From Lentisphaerota bacterium (GTDB lineage: Bacteria > Verrucomicrobiota > Kiritimatiellia > JAAZAB01), in NCBI GenBank assembly GCA_016182435.1, contig JACPGN010000208.1:1-13657 (forward strand): DNA of 13,657 nt, read 5' to 3'. Below the pieces are notes generated by a model, which was given only the letters and a program-made list of their open reading frames with translations, had not been told where the DNA came from and made no database searches. Numbering within the stretch: the stretch's first letter is position 1; each line of letters opens with the position of its first letter. Both the position numbers and the translations under genes were made by a program. Positions 6,250 to 12,002 of the stretch are shown here, one piece after another.

Positions 6250-7103
6250 ACTCTCGAGGAATTAGAGTGGGAATCCGGGTGGCGCTGCTGCTCGCGGGGC
6301 TGTGGGGCACAGCATTTGCCCTGGCTTGTCGGTTGACTAATGAACCATTGGCGCCCGGTGGTGAAAAGGATACGATGATTTTAAGAGCGCTGGGCGCCAG
6401 CCAAGTGGCCATCGGCAATCAATTATTTGAAGTCGCTGACCGGACCTTTCATAAGGGTGTGGGCGTTTACCGTCCCGTGGCCTTTACCGGCGGGTTTGTG
6501 CGCCTGGGCGCCGCCATCGCACCCCATGAGCATGCGCACCTCCAGGCCGAAGGCGTGAACGAGATGGTCCCGTGGCTGTATCTGGCGACGCGCGCCGACC
6601 CCTATAACGTGGAGGCCTACGTTGTGGCGGCCTTCTGGCTCGCCGGCGAAGGCGGCCGCCCCGACCTTGCTCATCGGGTATTGGACGAAGCCCGGGCGAA
6701 CAACCCCAGGGACTACCGGGTTTATCTGGAAAAGGGACGCTTGGCTCTGAAAAGCGGCGCGCTCTCCGAGGCCGCGCGGATGTTTGACGTCGCCGGAAGA
6801 CTCTGGGAACGTAATCCGGGACAGGATAAAATCCAATCGCGCGTAGATCGCGCCGAAATGCTTATCTATCGCGGCCTCTTGCATGAAGAGGCTCGCGACA
6901 GGCAAGCGGCCTTACAATGCTATTCCGAAGTGCTGGCGCTCTTTCCGGACCGCTCCGGCCTTCGCGAACGCATGACCGAGCTGACCGCGACCGGCCGCGC
7001 GCGCGTGGCGCCCTCGGCCATGTGGCGGATAATCATGTTTCAGCGCCGCCACGAGTGCGAACGCGCGCAAACGAAAGACCAGGCCAGCCATGAGGAGCAT
7101 TAG
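6246..7103 (+). CDS. TPR-like helical repeat protein, membrane-anchored or exported, linked to the ABC transporter
   Basis: 285 residues from a GTG start that overlaps the permease stop codon. Residues about 9-28 are a hydrophobic signal or anchor; Cys28 follows ALA, so a lipoprotein is possible, but the -3 residue is atypical for a lipobox. Residues about 105-245 contain TPR-like helix pairs, e.g. ADPYNVEAYVVAAFWLAGEG, ANNPRDYRVYLEKGRLALKS and ALQCYSEVLALFPD. The stretch between anchor and repeats (40-104) is unrecognised and contains HEHAH (94-98). Coupling to the ABC permease suggests an accessory or scaffold protein for the same transporter. TPR proteins act through protein-protein contact, so the partner decides the role. 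The C-terminus is basic and charged. Confidence 0.72.
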   Translation: MNSRGIRVGIRVALLLAGLWGTAFALACRLTNEPLAPGGEKDTMILRALGASQVAIGNQLFEVADRTFHKGVGVYRPVAFTGGFVRLGAAIAPHEHAHLQAEGVNEMVPWLYLATRADPYNVEAYVVAAFWLAGEGGRPDLAHRVLDEARANNPRDYRVYLEKGRLALKSGALSEAARMFDVAGRLWERNPGQDKIQSRVDRAEMLIYRGLLHEEARDRQAALQCYSEVLALFPDRSGLRERMTELTATGRARVAPSAMWRIIMFQRRHECERAQTKDQASHEEH

Positions 7104-7146
7104 CTTGCTCCCGACCGGACAATGGCTCCGAGAAGCAAACATTGAA

Positions 7147-7311
7147 TTGACCCATCAACCATTTTCCATCTACCATTCCTTCTTGACCCATCAACCATTA
7201 ACCATTTTCCATCTACCATTCCTTCTTGACCCATCAACCATTAACCATTTTCCATCTACCATTCCTTCTTGACCCATTAACCATCAACCATTTTCCATCT
7301 ACCATTCCTTC
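7147..7311. repeat. Four-copy tandem array built of CCATNNN heptamers
   Basis: Four units, 7147-7182 (36 bp), 7183-7225, 7226-7268 and 7269-7311 (43 bp each). A full unit is CCATCAA, CCATTAA, CCATTTT, CCATCTA, CCATTCC plus an 8-nt joint TTCTTGAC. Unit 1 lacks exactly one heptamer (CCATTAA), and unit 4 has the first two heptamers in swapped order. The plus strand is almost free of G. The last unit runs into the ATG at 7315 with TTCTTC, so the array forms the whole 5' leader of the ExeA-like gene. It has no unique spacers and so is not a CRISPR array. The remaining 43 nt after the TPR gene stop show nothing notable. Confidence 0.92.
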
Positions 7312-7314
7312 TTC

Positions 7315-8124
7315 ATGTACCTGAAATTCTACGGATTCAAGGAAGCGCCGTTTAACATCACGCCGGACCCGCGCTTTCTGTTTTTCACCCGGCACCATCG
7401 CGAGGCCTTCGATCACCTGATCTATGGCATCGAAAACCGCAAGGGCTTCATCAAGCTGACCGGCGAGGTAGGCTCAGGCAAGACCACGATCTGCCGGGCG
7501 GTGCTGGCCGCGCTGTCGCCGAACGTCAAAACCTCGCTGGTGTTGAACCCGTGGCTGACCGAGAACCAATTGCTGCGGGCGATCCTTAAGGATTTCGGGC
7601 TGGCGGTTAAAGGCCGGGATCGGCTGAATTGCCTGGAAGCCTTGAACGCCTTTCTCCTGGAACAGTTGCACAAGAACAACAACGTGGCGCTGATTATTGA
7701 CGAGGCCCAAGACCTGACCCCGCCCGTGCTGGAGCAGATCCGTCTGCTTTCCAACCTGGAGACCGATCAGCATAAGCTCCTGCAAATCGTGCTTTGCGGC
7801 CAACCGGAACTGCGTCAGCGCCTGGCGGCCCCGGAACTGCGTCAACTGCGCCAGCGGATTACGGTGCGTTATCATCTTTTTCCTTTGACAGAAGCCGAGT
7901 CGAAGCAATACATTGAACATCGCTTGAAGATGGCCGGCTGGGCGGGAGGCGAGCTTTTCAGCGACGAAGCCGTGCACCGCGTGCATCATTATTCCCGGGG
8001 TGTTCCCCGCCTGATTAACGCCGTGTGCGATGTAGCGCTGCTGGCCGGGTATGTAGCGGGCGTCCGCCGGCTTGACCAGGAATACGCGGTCAAAGCTGTT
8101 CAGCAGTTGGAGGGTGAATCATGA
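7315..8124 (+). CDS. ExeA/GspA-like AAA+ ATPase of secretion or pilus assembly
   Basis: 269 residues. The start MYLKFYGFKEAPFNITPDPR matches the standard N-terminus of ExeA/GspA/MshM ATPases, which fixes the ATG at 7315 although no Shine-Dalgarno sequence is present; the heptamer array occupies that place. Walker A is GEVGSGKTT (50-58), Walker B VALIIDEAQD (124-133), sensor-like QIVLCGQPELR (157-167), the Arg-rich RQLRQRITVRYH (176-187) and sensor-2-like SRGVPRLIN (227-235). In Aeromonas ExeA pairs with ExeB to help place the outer-membrane secretin through peptidoglycan. This protein lacks the C-terminal peptidoglycan-binding extension of full ExeA, so it is closer to the short MshM form. 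It overlaps the GspB-like gene by 4 nt (ATGA), supporting a working pair. Confidence 0.88.
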   Translation: MYLKFYGFKEAPFNITPDPRFLFFTRHHREAFDHLIYGIENRKGFIKLTGEVGSGKTTICRAVLAALSPNVKTSLVLNPWLTENQLLRAILKDFGLAVKGRDRLNCLEALNAFLLEQLHKNNNVALIIDEAQDLTPPVLEQIRLLSNLETDQHKLLQIVLCGQPELRQRLAAPELRQLRQRITVRYHLFPLTEAESKQYIEHRLKMAGWAGGELFSDEAVHRVHHYSRGVPRLINAVCDVALLAGYVAGVRRLDQEYAVKAVQQLEGES

Positions 8125-8810
8125 GTTTAATTCAGGACGCCTTGAAAAGGCAACAGCAGGAAGCGGAAGGCCCTGGCCAGGAGAGCGCGCCGGACGCGGC
8201 GGTGCCGGAAAGCATGCCGGCGCCCCCAAGCACCGAACAGCTCTCGCCGCCGGCGGCTGCCAGCGAACTGGAGCGACCCAGAAAATCCGGGAAGCAGATT
8301 GCGCTCATTATTTTTTCGTGTCTGCTGATCGTCTGGGGCAGCTTCTTTCTGGCAGGGCTATATCTGAAGCATGCTTTGCTTGGCCTACTGCAGCCGTCCT
8401 TGCAGCAGTCCTCGCCGTTGGGCGAATCTTTCCAGATACCGGCTGAGCCGCCTGAACCGGTAATCACGCCGGCGGGCGCGCCCGTGATCAGCCCGGCGGC
8501 GGCAAGCGCGCCGGCCCTGGCCGGCGAAGGCGCAGACGCCAAAGAGGACTCTGCCGGCCTCGCGGGGCAAGAACCATCATTGCCGGCGGTTGCGCCGCTG
8601 CCCTCAGGCGTGGTCTGGCCGCGGCTCAAGCTTACGGCTGTTTTCAGCAATGTTGGTTCCGGCCAGGCCGCCGCGCGCTTGAATAATCGGCTGGTCCTAC
8701 TGGGCGACAAGATTGAGGGCGTTACCCTGGTCGAAATCCGCTCCGACGGCGTTATGCTGAAAAGCGGCTCGGCGGTCCGCTTCCTGAAAATGGGCGCAAC
8801 GCTCCACTAA
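8121..8810 (+). CDS. GspB/ExeB-like type II secretion accessory protein
   Basis: 229 residues. The N-terminal MSLIQDALKRQQQE is a cytoplasmic amphipathic start often seen in GspB-like proteins beside ExeA-like ATPases. A single membrane helix lies at about 59-81 (QIALIIFSCLLIVWGSFFLA). Residues 90-163 are an Ala/Pro-rich periplasmic linker. Residues about 164-229 resemble the GspB C-terminal domain: LKLTAVFSN, an Asn-rich RLNNRLVLLGDKIEG and VEIRSDGVMLKSG. The layout fits a bitopic inner-membrane protein whose periplasmic end contacts the secretin or pilus alignment complex. GGAGGGT at 8109-8115 gives a strong Shine-Dalgarno sequence 5 nt before the ATG. The 4-nt overlap with the ATPase gene implies coupled synthesis. 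Confidence 0.82.
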   Translation: MSLIQDALKRQQQEAEGPGQESAPDAAVPESMPAPPSTEQLSPPAAASELERPRKSGKQIALIIFSCLLIVWGSFFLAGLYLKHALLGLLQPSLQQSSPLGESFQIPAEPPEPVITPAGAPVISPAAASAPALAGEGADAKEDSAGLAGQEPSLPAVAPLPSGVVWPRLKLTAVFSNVGSGQAAARLNNRLVLLGDKIEGVTLVEIRSDGVMLKSGSAVRFLKMGATLH

Positions 8811-8836
8811 CTTAGGCCGCAGAATCGGCAACTTTT

Positions 8837-8867
8837 CTGGATTCCCGATTAGATCGGGAATATCCAG
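8837..8867. repeat. Perfect-core hairpin in the convergent gap
   Basis: ATTCCCGAT (8841-8849) and ATCGGGAAT (8853-8861) pair perfectly around a 3-nt TAG loop. CTGG (8837-8840) and CCAG (8864-8867) extend the stem past a 2-nt bulge. No T-run follows on either strand. It is the first of three structured elements in the 226-nt gap between two convergent genes. Confidence 0.7.
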
Positions 8868-8923
8868 TCCAAACATTGAAATTCCTTAGCATTGAATTAG
8901 GCCTTCGGCAACTCTTAATAAAC

Positions 8924-8971
8924 TGTAGCCGGCCTCGCTGAGGCCGGTCCGGGTCGGCGACCCCGGCTACA
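8924..8971. repeat. Three-way-junction palindromic element
   Basis: Outer stem TGTAGCC (8924-8930) with GGCTACA (8965-8971). Inside are two perfect hairpins, GGCCTC-GCT-GAGGCC (8931-8945) and GGGTC-GGC-GACCC (8951-8963), joined by GGTCC. The fold is a small cloverleaf-like cruciform of 48 nt. It does not have tRNA arm lengths or T-loop bases. It is most likely a mobile or dispersed palindromic repeat, though a structured 3' end is possible. Confidence 0.7.
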
Positions 8972-8977
8972 ACATTT

Positions 8978-9021
8978 TCCACCGTAGGCGGATCCGCCTC
9001 TGTCGGAAAATTCCTATGCTT
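8978..9021 (-). repeat. 44-bp dispersed repeat, copy 2, at the 3' end of the TPR-MshEN gene
   Basis: The inverted copy of the element at 2046-2089, matching at 40 of 44 positions. Its core AGGCGGATCCGCCT is a perfect 14-bp palindrome here. On the minus strand it starts 15 nt after the stop codon of the gene ending at 9037. Confidence 0.8.
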
Positions 9022-9036
9022 TGAACTAATTTTCAA

Positions 9037-9870
9037 TCAGGTTTCCGACCGCAGCTTTTTCAACTTTTCCAACGCGGCATCGAAGTCGGCGGGGGCCACC
9101 AGGTAGCGATGGCAGGTTTTACCCGTCAGATCTTCAAGTTCCTGGGCCAGTTGCGGGTCGTACGGGTTTAAGATGGCGGTCAGGACGTCATTACCCATGA
9201 GTTCAAAGGCAATGGCGCCGCGTTTAATGCAGAACTCCAGGGGCAGCAAGGCCGCGGTGGCGCTCTGAATATCAAAGTTGGCCAGGGAAATGATCGGCAG
9301 GCCGCAGGCGGAGGAGACGAATACCAGAATTTCGTTTAACGCGGGATGGTTGCGGTCCTGGAGCACGTGCAGGGTGGAGATCGGCACATCGAGGGTGCGG
9401 GCTGAATTTTCCGAGAGGTCGTGCACCACGTGCGCGTAGTCTTCCTGATTGAGCTTATTGGTCTGCAGCAGGTTCCAGGCCATGGCGATTTCACTGGCAA
9501 TATTGGCAGAGCGGCGGGAGAGCAGATCCTTCCCATCCTCCACCAGCGCCATGACCTTACCGGGCTTCAGATTTTCCAGGTGGCTGAGCGCGGCGCGGAC
9601 TTCGGGCTCGTTGGGATCAAACTGCCGGATGCGGCCGAGCAATTCGGTGATGGTGTCTTCATCGGTTCCATCAACCAGGACGCGCGTCAGGCGCAGCGCG
9701 TAGACCTTGGCGCGGGTATGATCGCCGACTTTCTCGTAGGCGCTGGCCAGCATTTCCAGCGAAAGACGATCATTGGGCATCGCCTCCAGGATTTTTTCGA
9801 AGTAGGCAATGGCGTTCCAGCTCTCGGCTTCGGCTTCCGACATTGATTTGGCGCTTTTAGGATCGGCCAT
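9037..9870 (-). CDS. TPR-like repeat protein with C-terminal MshEN (GspE/PilB N-terminal) domain, no ATPase
   Basis: 277 residues from the ATG at 9870, chosen because CCGGAGG (9882-9876) lies 5 nt upstream; an in-frame TTG at 9921 lacks this. Residues about 18-93 form TPR-like helices (WNAIAYFEKILEAMPNDRLS, then LEMLASAYEKVGDHTRAKVY). Residues about 130-268 resemble the MshEN domain of PilB/GspE. The best part is LPIISLANFDIQS, LLPLEFCIKRGAIAF, VLTAILNPYDPQ, LEDLTGK and a closing helix, which line up with LTLTHFNLDG, LIPPELCVKLAAVPI, LTVAVGDPFN, IHFMTGL in the PilB next door. No Walker motifs follow, so it cannot be a motor ATPase. It is divergent from pilB across 164 nt. A likely role is an adaptor or regulator that competes for, or binds, the partners of PilB N-domains; this is inference. 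Confidence 0.75.
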   Translation of the reverse strand: MADPKSAKSMSEAEAESWNAIAYFEKILEAMPNDRLSLEMLASAYEKVGDHTRAKVYALRLTRVLVDGTDEDTITELLGRIRQFDPNEPEVRAALSHLENLKPGKVMALVEDGKDLLSRRSANIASEIAMAWNLLQTNKLNQEDYAHVVHDLSENSARTLDVPISTLHVLQDRNHPALNEILVFVSSACGLPIISLANFDIQSATAALLPLEFCIKRGAIAFELMGNDVLTAILNPYDPQLAQELEDLTGKTCHRYLVAPADFDAALEKLKKLRSET

Positions 9871-9909
9871 ACGAGCCTCCGGGGCTATGGTTCTAAGCTG
9901 ATAAATGAG

Positions 9910-9959
9910 TTGATTCTGCAATAATTAGCGTCATACTATAAATGTTGTGGTATGGACAA
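9910..9959. promoter_or_regulatory. Overlapping divergent promoter region (weak)
   Basis: Plus strand: TTGATT (9910-9915), 18 nt, TACTAT (9934-9939), pointing to pilB. Minus strand: TTGTCC (9959-9954), 18 nt, TATGAC (9935-9930), pointing to the TPR-MshEN gene. Each -10 box matches 4 of 6 consensus bases. If real, the two -10 boxes overlap and the two genes would compete for polymerase. Confidence 0.3.
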
Positions 9960-10034
9960 AACAAGTAAAAAGAAAGCCATGGCCTTTTCAGGCCCAAGAC
10001 CGCGCCTTAATCAATCATCCAGGGAGTAAGCCTC

Positions 10035-11792
10035 ATGGCCGATGAGCAGACGGTTACGCATAGCGCGGCGACTCCCCCGGTGCGGGACTCGGTCGGGGAA
10101 AAGCTCACCACCATCTTGCTGCGGCGCAAGCTGATCGCGCCGAGCGCGCTTGAGTCGGCCCGCGCCACCGCGCGGGCCGAGGGCCGGCGTCTGGAGGAAT
10201 ACCTGGTGGAAGGCCACATCGTGGCCGACACCGATATGACCCTGGCCCTGGCCGAGTTCCTGGCCATTCCGCCGCTGACCCTAACTCACTTTAACCTGGA
10301 CGGTCAGTTGTTGAAGCTGATTCCACCGGAGCTGTGTGTAAAACTCGCGGCCGTGCCGATCGCCAAGGTGGGCAAGACGCTGACCGTGGCCGTGGGCGAT
10401 CCCTTCAATCTGGGAGCGCTGGATGAAATCCATTTCATGACCGGGCTGAATGTTATGCCCGTGGTGGCCGTGGAGCGGGAAGTGCGCGAGCTTCTGCAAA
10501 AATCGGCCGAAAAGTCCGCGCCCGGGCTGGAGGATATGCTCCGGAACGCGATGGAAAGCGAGGAGGTGGAAGTCGGACAGCAACAGCAGGAGGAGCTCAG
10601 CCTGGACCAGATGCTGGAGAGCGCCGAAGGCGCGCCGGTGATCCGCATCGTCAACTCCATCATCGTGGAAGCCATGCGGCGGCTGGCCAGCGATATCCAT
10701 ATTGAGCCGATGGAAAAAACATTGCGTCTGCGCTACCGCATTGATGGCGATCTCTATGAGATGCCCGGCCCGCCCAAGAATCTGCAGTCGGCAATTATTT
10801 CGCGCTTCAAGATCATGTCGGGCATGGACATTGCCGAACGCCGGGTGCCCCAGGATGGGCGGTTCAATATCAAGGCCCTGGGCAAGGAAGTGGATGTGCG
10901 CGTCAGTCTGTTGCCCCTGATTCACGGCGAGAAAATCGTGATGCGTATTCTCGACAAGAGCAACCTGGCGCCCAGTCTCGCCGCCCTGGGCTTGGACAAA
11001 AAAGCTTATGAATCCCTGGTCTACGCCATTAACCAGCCGCACGGCATTATCCTGGTCACCGGGCCGACCGGCAGCGGCAAAACCACGACCTTGTATTCCT
11101 GCCTGCAGGACCTCAATAAGCCGGACGTCAATATCATGACCACTGAGGACCCTGTGGAATATCAGCTCTCCGGCATCACCCAGGTTCAGATTAATGAAGA
11201 TATGGGCCTGACCTTTGCCCTGGCCTTGCGCGCGATTATACGCCAGGACCCCGATATTGTCATGGTGGGGGAAATCCGCGACCATGAAACCGCCGCCATC
11301 GCGGTGAAAGCGGCGCTCACCGGTCAACTGGTCTTGAGTACCCTGCACACCAACGATGCCGCCGGCGCAATTACGCGCCTCAGGGATATGGGCATCGAGG
11401 CCTTTATGCTGGCCTCCGGCCTGATCATGGCCCAGGCCCAACGCCTCTATAAAAAGCTGTGCCCGGCCTGCCGGCGGCCCAGAGAGCTGCCGCGCGACTA
11501 CCTGCGGCTCAACCGCCTGGACCCCAAGGACTTCGAAGGCGCGCAGTTGTATGAACCCGCCGGGTGCCCCAAGTGCGGTAAGAGCGGGTTTAAGGGACGC
11601 AGCTCCTTAATGGAAATCATGATGGTGGATGACACCATCCGGAACTTGATTCTCCAGGATGCCAGCGCCACGGAGCTCGCCCAAAAAGCGACTGCCAACG
11701 GCATGCTGACCTTGAAAATGGTTGGACTTGAAAAAGTCAAAGAAGGTGTTTCCAGCCTGGAAGAAATATTGAGCGTGACCGGCGGCGAATAG
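10035..11792 (+). CDS. pilB: Type IV pilus / type II secretion assembly ATPase PilB/GspE (paralog 1)
   Basis: 585 residues. It is the hexameric cytoplasmic motor that adds pilin or pseudopilin subunits. Residues about 21-155 are the MshEN N-domain, and a Glu/Gln-rich linker (175-190) leads to the ATPase core. Visible core motifs are the Walker A box GPTGSGKTT (343-351), the Asp box MTTEDPVEY (368-376), Walker B DPDIVMVGEIRD (405-416) and the His box STLHTNDA (435-442). A zinc site uses Cys476, Cys479, Cys511 and Cys514, as in PilB/GspE but not in PilT. AGGGAG at 10021-10026 is 8 nt before the ATG. PilB and GspE cannot be told apart here because no pilin or secretin gene is in view; the ExeA/GspB-like pair upstream fits either. 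The two N-domain repeats have lost key glycines of the cyclic-di-GMP motif. Confidence 0.93.
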   Translation: MADEQTVTHSAATPPVRDSVGEKLTTILLRRKLIAPSALESARATARAEGRRLEEYLVEGHIVADTDMTLALAEFLAIPPLTLTHFNLDGQLLKLIPPELCVKLAAVPIAKVGKTLTVAVGDPFNLGALDEIHFMTGLNVMPVVAVEREVRELLQKSAEKSAPGLEDMLRNAMESEEVEVGQQQQEELSLDQMLESAEGAPVIRIVNSIIVEAMRRLASDIHIEPMEKTLRLRYRIDGDLYEMPGPPKNLQSAIISRFKIMSGMDIAERRVPQDGRFNIKALGKEVDVRVSLLPLIHGEKIVMRILDKSNLAPSLAALGLDKKAYESLVYAINQPHGIILVTGPTGSGKTTTLYSCLQDLNKPDVNIMTTEDPVEYQLSGITQVQINEDMGLTFALALRAIIRQDPDIVMVGEIRDHETAAIAVKAALTGQLVLSTLHTNDAAGAITRLRDMGIEAFMLASGLIMAQAQRLYKKLCPACRRPRELPRDYLRLNRLDPKDFEGAQLYEPAGCPKCGKSGFKGRSSLMEIMMVDDTIRNLILQDASATELAQKATANGMLTLKMVGLEKVKEGVSSLEEILSVTGGE

Positions 11793-11865
11793 CGCCTTAA
11801 ACATGAGAAACTGCGATGAAAAACAAGAATGTTTCCGCCCGTCGCGGATCCGCAGAGGCGGAGAC

Positions 11866-11952
11866 CACGGATGGCACGGATAACACTGATTGTTGACGGC
11901 CGCCCGGCGGCCGTCAACGGTCTGACCATCCGTGAAATCAGTGTAATCAGTG
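11866..11952. repeat. 87-bp symmetric element: three 9-nt motifs, hairpin, three inverted 9-nt motifs
   Basis: The left arm has CACGGATGG, CACGGATAA, CACTGATTG in strict 9-nt phase (11866-11892). The right arm has ATCCGTG, ATCAGTG, ATCAGTG in the same phase but inverted (11928-11952). Between them GTTGACGGCCGC-CCG-GCGGCCGTCAAC (11892-11918) is a perfect 12-bp hairpin. Just upstream lie a palindrome GCGGATCCGC (11844-11853) and the decamer CAGAGGCGGA (11853-11862), which also occurs in the 44-bp repeats at 2046 and 8978. The element fills the 210-nt gap between the two pilB paralogs. Confidence 0.85.
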
Positions 11953-11969
11953 GTTGATTTTTTTGGGTT

Positions 11970-11984
11970 GCGGGCACCGCCCGC
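11970..11984 (+). promoter_or_regulatory. GC-rich hairpin next to the ribosome binding site of the second pilB
   Basis: GCGGGC-ACC-GCCCGC forms a perfect 6-bp stem with a 3-nt loop. It ends 6 nt before AAGGA (11991-11995), the Shine-Dalgarno sequence of the gene at 12003. It could shape translation or message stability. It has no T-run, so it is not a standard terminator. Confidence 0.4.
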
Positions 11985-12002
11985 CTTGGCAAGGATAAGA
12001 CC

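Noticed and set aside
7147..7311. CRISPR array
   Set aside because: The repeats are head-to-tail with no unique spacers, the units are built of heptamers, and no cas gene is near.
8924..8971. tRNA-like gene
   Set aside because: It has only two inner hairpins, no T-loop or anticodon geometry, and is too short.
9421..9846. Plus-strand open frame of 141 codons
   Set aside because: Antisense to the TPR-MshEN gene, which has a good Shine-Dalgarno sequence and domain match.
10281..11441. 386-codon open frame on the minus strand
   Set aside because: Antisense to the first pilB; its translation resembles the antisense frame of the second copy only because the two sense genes are paralogs.
11871..11890. 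Sigma54-type promoter starting TGGCAC before the second pilB
   Set aside because: The required GC dinucleotide of the -12 element is missing at the right spacing, and TGGCAC is part of the phased 9-nt repeat.
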